Below, piece after piece: positions 24,158 to 32,730 of a DNA stretch of 64,000 nucleotides. The stretch covers positions 248,001-312,000 of the forward strand of contig NZ_MUYK01000001.1 in the NCBI RefSeq assembly GCF_002155685.1, read 5' to 3'. Source of the DNA: Erythrobacter colymbi. Lineage in GTDB: Bacteria > Pseudomonadota > Alphaproteobacteria > Sphingomonadales > Sphingomonadaceae. Both the position numbers and the translations under genes were made by a program. Below the pieces are notes generated by a model that saw only the letters and a list, made by a program, of their open reading frames with translations, searched no databases and was not told the DNA's origin. Position 1 is the first letter of the stretch. Every line of letters begins with the position of its first letter.

Positions 24158-24592
24158 ATGACGGTCGCCCTCACCTTCCGCGAGTTCCTGACCGGATGGC
24201 TCCCGGCGATGGCGGCCGTCAGTGTGACGCCGCCGCCGGCGCCTGCGCTGGGCCACATGTTCCTGGTCGATCTCGGCGGTGTCCCGGTACCCGTCGTCAC
24301 CTGCCTCCTCGCGGCGCTGGGGATCGGCCTGTCGCGTCTGCTCGCGCGCCGGACCGAGGCGCAGCTGGGCTGGCTCAGCTTCGCCGCCGTCACCGTGATC
24401 ATGCTGGTCGTGGTGCTGCTGTGGATCATCGAGAGCCGCCCGAGCTGGCTCTACGCCTTCGTGGTTTCGATCGGCCTCGGCTTCTCGGGCTACTCGCTGG
24501 TCGAGCTGTTCGGCGAGCAGGTGAAGAGCTTCATGACCGACATTTTCGACAAAGCCCGGTCGACCATCGGCCGCAAGGGAGACGACACGTGA
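24158..24592 (+). CDS. Multi-span membrane protein, candidate holin
   Basis: 144 residues with about three hydrophobic helices (PVVTCLLAALGIGLSRLLAR; SFAAVTVIMLVVVLLWIIES; YAFVVSIGLGFSGYSLVELF) and a charged C-terminus. Size and topology suit a phage holin, which the signal-less endolysin requires; no other late membrane protein fits better. It is coupled to the next gene by a 4-nt overlap. Confidence 0.5.
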   Translation: MTVALTFREFLTGWLPAMAAVSVTPPPAPALGHMFLVDLGGVPVPVVTCLLAALGIGLSRLLARRTEAQLGWLSFAAVTVIMLVVVLLWIIESRPSWLYAFVVSIGLGFSGYSLVELFGEQVKSFMTDIFDKARSTIGRKGDDT

Positions 24593-24990
24593 TTTCCAAC
24601 CCGATCGAGATCCTGATCATCCTGTTCATTCTCGGCAGCATCAGCGTCGTGATCTGGCTGGGCTGGAAGGGCGGCGCGGCCAATCCTGTCAGCACCGGCA
24701 ACCTCGACGAACGCCTGCAGTCGTTCGACACCGAGCTTTCCGGCATGCGCTCGCAGGTCGACCAGATCGAGGACCGCGTCGAGAAGATCGAGGGCCACTA
24801 CGCCAAGGCGACCGATATCGAGCGGCTCGAAAAGCAGCTGCGCGCCCATGGCCGAAAGATGGACAAGATGGCCGAGGACATCGCCACCATCCGCGAGGAA
24901 GCGGCCGAGCGCGGCGCGCTGGCCAAGGCCACGACCAAGCAGCTCGACCTCATCTACAAGACGATCGTCGAGAAGGGGATGAACGCGTGA
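24589..24990 (+). CDS. Mu gp25-like protein (DUF2730), membrane-anchored coiled-coil
   Basis: 133 residues from a GTG. One N-terminal membrane helix (EILIILFILGSISVVIWLGW) is followed by a long coiled-coil (SQVDQIEDRVEKIEGHYAKA and beyond). Order and shape match the Mu gp25/DUF2730 protein that precedes the terminase genes. Function unproven. Confidence 0.75.
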   Translation: MISNPIEILIILFILGSISVVIWLGWKGGAANPVSTGNLDERLQSFDTELSGMRSQVDQIEDRVEKIEGHYAKATDIERLEKQLRAHGRKMDKMAEDIATIREEAAERGALAKATTKQLDLIYKTIVEKGMNA

Positions 24991-25307
24991 GCCTCGCCAA
25001 CGATCTCGCCGCCCAGCTGATGGCCGAACAGCGTCTGGCCGTGCTGCAGCTGCTCGCCGACCAGCCCAGCGGCTCGGCCAACGACGCCGCTCTGTGCGAG
25101 GCGCTGAATGCCATGAACCACGTGGTCAGCCGCGATCGCATGCGCCTGCTGCTGTTCTGGCTGCAAGGCCAGGGCGCGTTGCACCTGCTTGACCGGCGGA
25201 TGGAGAGCGGCCTCGTCGTCGCCACCCTGACCGAGCGCGGGCACGATATCGCGCTCGGCCGCAGCCGCATCGCCGGCGTCGCGGCGATCGACAGCGGGGA
25301 GGCGTGA
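24987..25307 (+). CDS. Mu gp26-like winged-helix protein
   Basis: 106 residues from a GTG. The pattern AEQRLAVLQLLADQPSGSAN, DRMRLLLFWLQGQGALHLLD, VATLTERGHDIALG is that of the small winged-helix protein found between gp25 and gp27 in Mu-like phages. Possibly a regulator or part of the packaging set. Confidence 0.7.
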   Translation: MSLANDLAAQLMAEQRLAVLQLLADQPSGSANDAALCEALNAMNHVVSRDRMRLLLFWLQGQGALHLLDRRMESGLVVATLTERGHDIALGRSRIAGVAAIDSGEA

Positions 25308-25311
25308 TCCG

Positions 25312-25923
25312 GTGGTCTCTCCCCGCGCAGCCAAGGAAGCCCGGCGCAGGGCGGCGCTGAAGAAGTCGACGCCGTCGACGATCGACCGGCTCGATCCCGA
25401 GATCCGCGAGCTGATCGCGCAGCTGCGTGTCGACAAGGGTTACACGATCGACGAGATCCGCGCCGCGCTGGTCAAGGTGATCGGCGAGGAGCGTGTCCCG
25501 AGCCGATCGGCCCTGGGCCGCCACGTGCGCGGGCTCGCCGAGATCTCGGCCGATCTGCGCAACACCCAGATCTATGCCGAGGCGCTGGCCAAGGAAGCGG
25601 GTGGGAAGCACGGGCACCAGCTGCTCGACATGAACACCCAGCTGCTGCAGGCGAACATGTTCAAGCTTATGCTGGCCGAGAAGGACGGCGAGGGGATTGT
25701 CCTCAGCCCGAAGGAGGCGAAGGAGTTCTCCGAGGCGCTGCGCAACATCGCTCTGACCCGCAAAACGGACCTCGAAGTCATCGCCAAGGCCAAGCAGCAG
25801 GCGGCCGAGGAAGAGCGGCAAGCCAGCGCCGAGCGTGCGACCGCTGCGGCGAAGGCGGTCAAGGGGCTGACCAAGGAAACGGTCGATGCCATTCGCCGTG
25901 CCGTGCTGGGAAGCGGCGAGTGA
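25312..25923 (+). CDS. Mu gp27-like small terminase subunit (DUF3486)
   Basis: 203 residues from a GTG. RLDPEIRELIAQLRVDKGYT and VPSRSALGRHVRGLAE form a helix-turn-helix, and NMFKLMLAEKDGEGIVLSPK matches the conserved centre of DUF3486. It should recognise phage ends for headful packaging with the large subunit encoded directly downstream (4-nt overlap). Confidence 0.85.
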   Translation: MVSPRAAKEARRRAALKKSTPSTIDRLDPEIRELIAQLRVDKGYTIDEIRAALVKVIGEERVPSRSALGRHVRGLAEISADLRNTQIYAEALAKEAGGKHGHQLLDMNTQLLQANMFKLMLAEKDGEGIVLSPKEAKEFSEALRNIALTRKTDLEVIAKAKQQAAEEERQASAERATAAAKAVKGLTKETVDAIRRAVLGSGE

Positions 25924-27452
25924 GAGCGCCGGTCATTTCTCCGCAGGAGCGCGCGGCCGATCGCGCCGCAGCCGAGGTCGCCTTCAGCACCATGCCCAAG
26001 GGGGATCTGCTGCTGGGCTATCAGCAGCGCACCATGGACAAGCTGTTCGCTGGCAGCCCGCTGCTCGTGATCGAGAAGAGCCGCCGCATCGGCCTTACCT
26101 GGGGTGTCGCCGCCTTTGCCGCGCTCAAGGCTGCCAGCAACATGGAGGCCGGTGGCCAGAACATCTGGTACATGGGTTACGACAAGGACATGACCCTCGA
26201 ATTCATCGAGGTCTGCGCGATGTGGGCGCGCGCCTTCGGTCTTGCCGTGGAAGAACGCGAGGAGGAGGAGGTTCTCGTCACGGACGAGAACGGCCGCGAG
26301 CACGGGGTCAAATCCTTCAGCATCCGCTTCGCTTCGGGTTTCCGCATCACCGCCTTGCCGTCGGTCCCGCGCGCCCTTCGCGGTAAGCAGGGCATCGTCA
26401 TCATCGATGAGGCGGCGTTCCACAAGAACGTGAACGAGGTGCTCAAGTCGGCGATGGCGCTGCTGATCTGGGGCGGTCAGGTTGTAGTGATCTCGACCCA
26501 CGACGGCGTTGCCAACCCGTTCAACGTGCTGATCGACAAGATCGCGGCGAAGGAGCGGAAGGGCGAGACCATGAAGATCACCTTCATGGAAGCGATCGCC
26601 GACGGTCTCGCTGAACGGACCGCGCTGGTGAAGAAGACCCGCGGCCTGCCTACCATGACCCGCGAGGAGTTCATCGAGGACGTCTACGGCTACTACGGTG
26701 ACGACGCCTCCGAAGAGCTGGACTGCATTCCGGCCAAGGGCAGCGGCGCTCTCATCAGCCTCGAAGACATCATCGCCTGCGAAAGCGACGAGGCAGGGCT
26801 CCCGGGGCTTTATATGGGCGGGTTGTGCTATGGCGGCCGCGACGTCGCCCGTCGCCGCGACGGCCAGATCCAGCTCGTGGGCGAGAAGGTCGGCGACGTC
26901 CTGTGGGAGCGCGACGGCTATCGGGAAGTCGGCCAGACCTTCGCGCACCAGGACGCTTGGTTCGATGGCAGCTTCCAGCTCTACCGGATGGTCCAGTGGC
27001 GCGTCGACCAGACTGGCATGGGCGAGAAGGTGGTCGAGGATCAGCAGCGAAAGCACGGCGCGTCCCGTGTCGTCGGTGTCCTGCTGACTGGGCCGGAGCG
27101 CATCAACCTCGCCTTTGGCCTCCAGCGCGCGTTCCAGCAGCGCAAGATCCGCATCCGTTCGAACCCCCGCACCCGCGCCGATCTCATGGCCCTGAAGAAG
27201 ATGGGCAGCGAGGAATCGGGCGGCATCCGGATCATCAACGACGGCGATGTGCATGCCGACGAGTTCTGGGCCTATGCCCTGATGTGGCAGGCCATGGAGA
27301 TGGCGGGCTCGCTCTACGAATACCGCGGCGTCGATCGCGACGGCCGCGCAACGGGCGGGCCGAAGCGGGGCGAGGAAGGCTGGCGGCATCCTGACGACGC
27401 CTCGGGCCGCGCCGCCCATGGCACCCGCTTTCAGGAGCGCGGCGCATGGTGA
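25920..27452 (+). CDS. Mu gp28-like large terminase subunit
   Basis: 510 residues from a GTG. Packaging ATPase with a Walker A variant EKSRRIGLTW (52-61) and Walker B IVIIDEAAF (DE at 163-164); coupling motif in VVVISTHDG. The C-terminal half is the nuclease domain. It pumps phage DNA into the prohead and cuts it together with flanking host DNA. Length and order match Mu gp28. Confidence 0.93.
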   Translation: MRAPVISPQERAADRAAAEVAFSTMPKGDLLLGYQQRTMDKLFAGSPLLVIEKSRRIGLTWGVAAFAALKAASNMEAGGQNIWYMGYDKDMTLEFIEVCAMWARAFGLAVEEREEEEVLVTDENGREHGVKSFSIRFASGFRITALPSVPRALRGKQGIVIIDEAAFHKNVNEVLKSAMALLIWGGQVVVISTHDGVANPFNVLIDKIAAKERKGETMKITFMEAIADGLAERTALVKKTRGLPTMTREEFIEDVYGYYGDDASEELDCIPAKGSGALISLEDIIACESDEAGLPGLYMGGLCYGGRDVARRRDGQIQLVGEKVGDVLWERDGYREVGQTFAHQDAWFDGSFQLYRMVQWRVDQTGMGEKVVEDQQRKHGASRVVGVLLTGPERINLAFGLQRAFQQRKIRIRSNPRTRADLMALKKMGSEESGGIRIINDGDVHADEFWAYALMWQAMEMAGSLYEYRGVDRDGRATGGPKRGEEGWRHPDDASGRAAHGTRFQERGAW

Positions 27453-27565
27453 AGAGCCTCGACGGGCTGCACCTGTGCGAGGAGTGCGGCGATGAATTTC
27501 CCAAGCGCGAGATGATCGGCCCGATCTGCCGCGACTGCCACGAACTTCTCGGAGACGATGACTGA
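27446..27565 (+). CDS. Tiny zinc-finger protein between terminase and portal
   Basis: 39 residues with two Cys pairs, CEEC (11-14) and CRDC (28-31), probably one zinc site. It overlaps the terminase end by 7 nt and the portal start by 1 nt (TGATG), strong evidence that it is translated. Function unknown; perhaps a packaging accessory factor. Confidence 0.65.
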   Translation: MVKSLDGLHLCEECGDEFPKREMIGPICRDCHELLGDDD

Positions 27566-29220
27566 TGGCCAGCAAGCCGCCCGCCCTGATCATGCCCGAT
27601 GGCCGCCCGCTCACCCGGGATAACCTCGGCGTCGAGATCGCCGCCCCGGCGCGCACCAGCGTGCGCACCATCCAGTCCGGCCACCCGGCGCAGGGCCTCA
27701 CCCCGCAGCGCCTCGGCCGCCTCCTGCGCGAGGCCGAGGATGGTGACGCTGTCGCCTATTACGAGCTGGCCGAGGAGATGGAGGAGAAGGATCTTCACTA
27801 CCTCGCCGTGCTGCGCACCCGCAAGCTTGCGGTGGCGCGCCTGCCGATTGAGGTGGAGCCTGCCGACGACAGCGACGAGGCCAAGAAGGACGCCGCCCTG
27901 ATCGAGACCTGGCTGAAGCGCGACATGCTGCAGGCCGAGCTGTTCGACATGCTCGATGCGATCGGCAAGGGCGTGAGCACGACCGAGATGGTCTGGGACA
28001 TGAAGCCCGAGCTGTGGCAGCCCTCCCGGCTGCTCTGGCGCGACCCGCGCTTCTTCGAATTCGATCGGGTCACCGGGACCGAGCTGCTGCTGCGCGGCGG
28101 CGAGAGCGGCGCGGGCGAACCGACCCCGCTGCCGGCAGGCAAGTTCATCACCCACTACCACCCGTCCAAGAGCGGCCTGCCGATCCGCTCCGGCCTCGCC
28201 CGGATCGCGGCGTGGGGCTACATGTTCAAGAACTTCGCGATCAAGGACTGGGTGACATTCCTCGAAAGCTTCGGCCACCCGCTGCGCATCGGCAAGTACG
28301 GCCCGAACGAGAGCGAGGAGAACAAGAACATCCTGCACCGTGCGCTGCTGGAGCTGGGCTCGGATGCGGCGGCCGCCTTCCCCGAGACCATGTCGATCGA
28401 GTTCGTCGACCGCAAGGCTGGGACCGCGCCCAACGATCTGTGGCGCAGCCAGGCCGAATACATCGACGATCAGCTGTCCAAGGCCGTGCTCGGCCAGACC
28501 AACACCACCGATGCCAAGGCGGGCGGGCTCGGCTCCGGCCAGGCGCAGGTGCATGACGGGGTGCGCGGCGACATCGAGGATTTCGATGCGATGCTGCTGG
28601 CCGCCACGCTCAACCGCGATTTCGTCGTGCCTTTCGTCATGTTCAACCACGGCCCGCGCAAGGCGTACCCGCGGCTCAAGATCGGCCGCCCTGACGAGGT
28701 TGATATCGCGATCGAGATCGAGAGCGCTGAAAAGCTGGCCAAGCTCGGCGTCCAGATCGATGGCGAGGAGATGCGCGAGCGCGCGGGCCTCCCGGCTGCC
28801 AAATCGCCCGAGACTGCCCTCAAACCCGCCGCCCCGCCGCAAATGCCCCAGAATGGCCCGGACGGGGCTTCAGGCCCGTCCACGCGGGAAAATCCGGCGA
28901 CAGGCGTCTTAAGCCCTCTTAAATCGGCCTCAGGCGGCAGTCGGCCCGACCGGCCAGCCCTCAATTCGCAGGCTGGTCCGGATGGTGACGCGATCGACGC
29001 CACGATCGACGAGTTCCTGACCGACTGGGAACCGCATATGGACGCGCTCCTCGCGCCGGTCGATGCGCTGATCGCCGAGGCGGGAGATCTGTCGCAGGTG
29101 CAGGCGCGGCTCAGCCAGATCATCGGTGACATGGACACCTCGGCCTTCGAGGAGCTGCTCGCCCAGGGCGGGTTCGCTGCGCGACTGATTGCCGAGGCCG
29201 ATCGCAAGAGAGGCGGGTGA
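27565..29220 (+). CDS. Mu gp29-like portal protein (DUF935)
   Basis: 551 residues. Family features include LRTRKLAVARLPIEVEPADD near residue 95, FITHYHPSKSGLPIRSGLAR near 195 and IKDWVTFLESFGHPLRIGKY near 225. It forms the dodecameric ring through which DNA enters. Residues about 415-475 are a Pro/Ala/Gly-rich linker before the C-terminal helical part. Confidence 0.92.
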   Translation: MASKPPALIMPDGRPLTRDNLGVEIAAPARTSVRTIQSGHPAQGLTPQRLGRLLREAEDGDAVAYYELAEEMEEKDLHYLAVLRTRKLAVARLPIEVEPADDSDEAKKDAALIETWLKRDMLQAELFDMLDAIGKGVSTTEMVWDMKPELWQPSRLLWRDPRFFEFDRVTGTELLLRGGESGAGEPTPLPAGKFITHYHPSKSGLPIRSGLARIAAWGYMFKNFAIKDWVTFLESFGHPLRIGKYGPNESEENKNILHRALLELGSDAAAAFPETMSIEFVDRKAGTAPNDLWRSQAEYIDDQLSKAVLGQTNTTDAKAGGLGSGQAQVHDGVRGDIEDFDAMLLAATLNRDFVVPFVMFNHGPRKAYPRLKIGRPDEVDIAIEIESAEKLAKLGVQIDGEEMRERAGLPAAKSPETALKPAAPPQMPQNGPDGASGPSTRENPATGVLSPLKSASGGSRPDRPALNSQAGPDGDAIDATIDEFLTDWEPHMDALLAPVDALIAEAGDLSQVQARLSQIIGDMDTSAFEELLAQGGFAARLIAEADRKRGG

Positions 29221-29223
29221 CCC

Positions 29224-29814
29224 ATGCCGATCCTGCGCGCCAGTCAATTCCCGATCGCCTTCGACTTCGTCCGCAGCGAAGCAGCTGCCGTGCGCGGGCC
29301 GAATGGTGAGGTCAGCACGCTCGGTCCCGATCTCCCGCGCTTCGACCATGACACGACCGGCAAGCCGCGCGGCCTGCTGGTCACCCCGGGCAGCGACATC
29401 GGCGGGCAGGATCGCAGCGCCTTCGATCCTCTGATGCTTCCGGCCGAGCTGACCGAAGGTGCCGATCTGACAGCGCGCGAGGCGACGGTCTATCACGCCT
29501 TCGTCCCCATTGCCGCGTCGCGGACGCAGGACGGCGTCTCGGCCGCCACGCCCGAGGAGTTCGAGGCCGGGATCGTCCGCCGCGCCTTCTACACCCGTGA
29601 GGCCGCCCGCCTGATCGATGCGCTGATGCGCCTGGCTGGCCATCACCTGGTCATCGGCGCCCATGCCGGCTTCGCCCAGAATGCCGGCGGCTTCGCCCGC
29701 TTCCGCGGCAAGAGGTGGCGGCTGCCCGAAGGTCTTGGTGTCGATGGCGCAGCCCTGACCAGTGCGCCTGCCAAGCCGCTGATCACGTCGGGCGCGCAGC
29801 TGGTGAGTGCCTGA
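29224..29814 (+). CDS. Hypothetical structural protein between portal and gpF
   Basis: 196 residues. It contains PRFDHDTTGKPRGLLVTPGS, a motif seen in several phage head or tail proteins, while the C-terminal half is helical (AARLIDALMRLAGHHLVIGA). Mu lacks a gene of this type here. Probably a minor virion component. Confidence 0.6.
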   Translation: MPILRASQFPIAFDFVRSEAAAVRGPNGEVSTLGPDLPRFDHDTTGKPRGLLVTPGSDIGGQDRSAFDPLMLPAELTEGADLTAREATVYHAFVPIAASRTQDGVSAATPEEFEAGIVRRAFYTREAARLIDALMRLAGHHLVIGAHAGFAQNAGGFARFRGKRWRLPEGLGVDGAALTSAPAKPLITSGAQLVSA

Positions 29815-31013
29815 TGGCAGATGCCGAACCGCTTCCGATCGGGCCGCCGGCCGATGCCGTCGCAGCGCTCGCGGCCAAGGGCTACGAGATCGCCTTCGAC
29901 TGGCGCGAGGTATGGCAGGAGGAAAATGCGAAGGCATTCACCGTCGCCAAGGCGATGAGCCGCGATCTGCTGGAGGATATCCGCGCGGCCGTGCAGAAGG
30001 CGCTCGACGAGGGCCTTACGCTGAAGCAGTTCCAGGACGAGCTTCGCCCGCGGCTGCAGGCGCGCGGATGGTGGGGCCGGGCGATGATGACCGATCCGGC
30101 TGACGGCGTCGCCAAGGTTGTGCGGCTCGGCTCGCCCGCGCGGCTGCGCACGATCTACCAGACGAACCTGCGCGTCTCCTACATGGCCGGGCGCTGGAAG
30201 CGGATCGAGCGGACGAAGCGCGCCTTTCCCTACCTGCGCTACATCGCGGTGAAGGATGCGCGCACCCGGCCCGAGCACGCCAGCTGGGACGGCACGATCC
30301 TGCCGGTCGACCATCCGTGGTGGGACACGCACTACCCGCCCAACGGCTGGAACTGCCGCTGCGACGTGCAGCCGGTGAACGAGCGGATGATCGCGCGCCG
30401 CGGCTGGGCCGTCACACCTGACGGCGAGATCCCGCGCCGCCCGATCCGCGATTATGTCAACAAGCGCACCGGCGAGGTGACGCGGCTCGAGGAAGGGCTC
30501 GATGCTGGCTGGAGCTACAACGTCGGCAAGGCGGCGCTCGACGGGCTGACCCCCGCGCCGCGGCTCGGGCCCGGGCCGGAAGATGGCATCACCAGCGAAT
30601 TGAATGCCCAGCTCTCAGAGGGAGATTACGAGGCTGTGAGAGCCTTCTTCGCGGCGTTCGATCTGAATTCGCGCGCCGAGGCCCTGAAGGGCCGCGTCTT
30701 CCGCGACGTCGCGGGCTGGCCGCTGGCGATCTCGGCCGGGCTTTTCCGGCTCAGCAATGGCGCGATCGCGCCGCTCACCTCGGCCCAGTCGCGCGAGCTG
30801 GCGGACGCGGCCGCCACGATCATCGATCCCGACCGGATCGGTTGGCTGTGGATCACTGGGCGCGACGGGCGAAAATGGCTGGTGCGGCGTTACCAGGGCG
30901 CGCGCGGCTCGGTCGATTTCGCGCGCGACTTCTGGCGCTGGATGGGGCCGCGCAGCGGTGCCTTCGCCCGCGGCCGGCTGGTGTGGACGCGCGAGGAAGG
31001 CGCGCTGCGCTGA
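29814..31013 (+). CDS. gpF-like phage head morphogenesis protein (Mu gp30)
   Basis: 399 residues. The SPP1 gp7/Mu gpF domain is clear: YQTNLRVSYMAGRWKRIE, then RYIAVKDARTRPEHASWDGT and HYPPNGWNCRC. A C-terminal extension of about 120 residues (WPLAISAGLFRLSNG ... VRRYQGARGSVDFARD) is also seen in other Mu-like phages. A minor head protein needed for assembly. Its ATG overlaps the preceding stop. Confidence 0.88.
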   Translation: MADAEPLPIGPPADAVAALAAKGYEIAFDWREVWQEENAKAFTVAKAMSRDLLEDIRAAVQKALDEGLTLKQFQDELRPRLQARGWWGRAMMTDPADGVAKVVRLGSPARLRTIYQTNLRVSYMAGRWKRIERTKRAFPYLRYIAVKDARTRPEHASWDGTILPVDHPWWDTHYPPNGWNCRCDVQPVNERMIARRGWAVTPDGEIPRRPIRDYVNKRTGEVTRLEEGLDAGWSYNVGKAALDGLTPAPRLGPGPEDGITSELNAQLSEGDYEAVRAFFAAFDLNSRAEALKGRVFRDVAGWPLAISAGLFRLSNGAIAPLTSAQSRELADAAATIIDPDRIGWLWITGRDGRKWLVRRYQGARGSVDFARDFWRWMGPRSGAFARGRLVWTREEGALR

Positions 31014-31083
31014 TCAAAGCCGCTTGGCAATCGCGCAGGTGCGCGGCTAAGCATGGGGCGTTCCCCCTCATCGCAAAGAAAAT

Positions 31084-31142
31084 CGGACTTGCTACGCGGG
31101 CGGAGGTAACGCGCGCCGCGCCGCGCCCACTAGGCAGGCGGC
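31084..31142 (+). promoter_or_regulatory. Candidate Mor-dependent late promoter (head operon)
   Basis: The 31 bases at 31084-31114 are identical to those at 18752-18782. The following TAGG (31131) and the ATG (31143) lie at exactly the same distances, 47 and 59 bases from the repeat start, as in the lysis promoter. It sits in one of the few sizeable gaps of the phage, in front of the protease/scaffold gene where Mu has its PI late promoter. Confidence 0.75.
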
Positions 31143-32234
31143 ATGTCCAAGCCCGCCGCCTCCTCCGACGTTGCCGTCATTGCCAGCGCGCTCGCGCTGC
31201 CGGTCGATGGCGGTGCGCCGGCCAAGCGGTTCCGGATCGTTCCCTTCGGCACCTTCGGCGGTCGTGACGGGCGCGGCCCCTGGCAGCTGCGCGACAAGGC
31301 GCATGCCGAGCAGGTGATCGCCGCCACCAAGGCGTTTCTCAACGGCGTCGATATGGTCGTGAACTACGATCACCAGTCCGAGTATGCCGCTGTCCCCGGT
31401 GTTGGCGGCGTCGCCAAGGCGGCGGGCTGGATCAACCCCGACAGCCTCGAAGTCGGCGCGGACGGCATCTATGCCGAGGCCGACTGGACGCCCGCGGCCG
31501 AGGCTGCGCTCCAGGCGCGCGAGTACCGCTACTACTCTCCGCACTTCCGTGCCCGGCCTGGCACCGGCGAGCTGACGCGGCTCGTCAACGTAGGCCTCAC
31601 CAACTCCCCCAACATCGAAGTGTCCGCGCTTGCCTCGCAGGAGGTCGGCGCACCCGCAGAAGGAAGCCCCATGAAGAAGATTGCAATGTTGCTGTCGGCG
31701 TCCGCGCTGACGGCGCTGGGCCTCAAGGCCGACAGCGAAGACGAGGCCGCGATCAATGCGATCGACAAGCTGGTCGAGGATCGTGGCAAGGATGCCGCGG
31801 TGCTCGCCTCGGTCCGCACCAAGTTCAAGCTCGCCGACGATGCCGGCGAAGAAGCGGTGCTCAATGCGATCGCCGCCTCGGCGACCGCGGGCGAGCCCGA
31901 CCCTTCGAAGTACGTCCCGATCGATGCGCTGAAGGAAGTGCAGACCAAGCTCGGCGCGCTGCAGGAGGACAAGGTTCTCAACTGCGTCAATGCCGCGATC
32001 GAGGAGGGCAAGCTCACCCCCGCCCAGAAGGATTGGACGGTGAAGCTCGGCAAGCAGGATCTGTCCGAGCTCAACAGCTTCCTCGCCACCGCGCCCGCCT
32101 TCAAGGGCGGCAAGGTGATCGAGGGCAAGCCCGGCGAGGAAGCCAGCAAGCTCACCGAGGAAGAGCGCGTCGTGTGCTCTGTGATGGGTTGGTCGGAGGA
32201 AGACTTCCTCGACCAGAAGAAGAAGGAAGCCTGA
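31143..32234 (+). CDS. gpI-like prohead protease/scaffold
   Basis: 363 residues. The N-terminal half is the Mu gpI protease (RFRIVPFGTFGGRDGRGPWQ, MVVNYDHQSEY, REYRYYSPHFRARPGTGELT, GLTNSPNIE). The C-terminal half is acidic and helical like a scaffold. An internal ATG at 31671 with AGAAGGA upstream probably yields a separate scaffold, as gpZ in Mu. The protease trims scaffold and head proteins during maturation. Confidence 0.9.
   Translation: MSKPAASSDVAVIASALALPVDGGAPAKRFRIVPFGTFGGRDGRGPWQLRDKAHAEQVIAATKAFLNGVDMVVNYDHQSEYAAVPGVGGVAKAAGWINPDSLEVGADGIYAEADWTPAAEAALQAREYRYYSPHFRARPGTGELTRLVNVGLTNSPNIEVSALASQEVGAPAEGSPMKKIAMLLSASALTALGLKADSEDEAAINAIDKLVEDRGKDAAVLASVRTKFKLADDAGEEAVLNAIAASATAGEPDPSKYVPIDALKEVQTKLGALQEDKVLNCVNAAIEEGKLTPAQKDWTVKLGKQDLSELNSFLATAPAFKGGKVIEGKPGEEASKLTEEERVVCSVMGWSEEDFLDQKKKEA
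31671..32234 (+). CDS. Predicted internal-start scaffold (gpZ-like)
   Basis: 187 residues in the same frame as the gpI-like protein. The ATG at 31671 follows AGAAGGA by about seven bases and lies just after the protease domain. In-frame internal initiation of the scaffold is known for Mu and lambda-type heads; here it is inferred from the site. Confidence 0.55.
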   Translation: MKKIAMLLSASALTALGLKADSEDEAAINAIDKLVEDRGKDAAVLASVRTKFKLADDAGEEAVLNAIAASATAGEPDPSKYVPIDALKEVQTKLGALQEDKVLNCVNAAIEEGKLTPAQKDWTVKLGKQDLSELNSFLATAPAFKGGKVIEGKPGEEASKLTEEERVVCSVMGWSEEDFLDQKKKEA

Positions 32235-32237
32235 TCG

Positions 32238-32705
32238 ATGGTTGCTCTGACCAAGGGTCGCAAGACCGCTCGCTTTGCAGGTGGCGGCATCCGCAACCTG
32301 CCCGTGGCCGCCGCTGCCGTGTGCTTCACGGGCGGCCTCGCGATCGCCGCTGCAGGCTTCGCCCGTCCCGGCCGCGTCGGCCAGGGTGTGGACAATGCCG
32401 CCAAGGCGGCCGACGCCGCGACCTATCGCGCTGTCGGCGTGTTCATGGAAGACGCCACCGGCGGCGCAGCCAACGGTGACGTGCGCGTGGACATCCAGGA
32501 GGGCGTCTTCCTGTTCGCCAACAGCGCCGCGGGCGATGCAATCGCGCAGGCTGATATCGGCAAGCCCTGCTTCATCATCGACGATCAGACCGTCGCCAAG
32601 ACCAACCCGAACAGCACCCGCGCCGTCGCCGGCATCGTTCAGGAAGTCGGCGCGGACGGTGTCTGGGTCGATGTCTCCCTCACCAATTCGGCCCTCGCGG
32701 CCTGA
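32238..32705 (+). CDS. Head decoration / capsid-stabilising protein candidate
   Basis: 155 residues, Ala/Gly/Val-rich, with beta pattern (AGFARPGRVGQGVDNAAKAA, VDIQEGVFLFANSAAGDAIA, ADIGKPCFIIDDQTVAKTNP). It lies between scaffold and major head genes, the usual site of small capsid-cement proteins in Mu-like phages. Confidence 0.65.
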   Translation: MVALTKGRKTARFAGGGIRNLPVAAAAVCFTGGLAIAAAGFARPGRVGQGVDNAAKAADAATYRAVGVFMEDATGGAANGDVRVDIQEGVFLFANSAAGDAIAQADIGKPCFIIDDQTVAKTNPNSTRAVAGIVQEVGADGVWVDVSLTNSALAA

Positions 32706-32730
32706 CGTCCCCCTTAGAAAGGACTGACCC

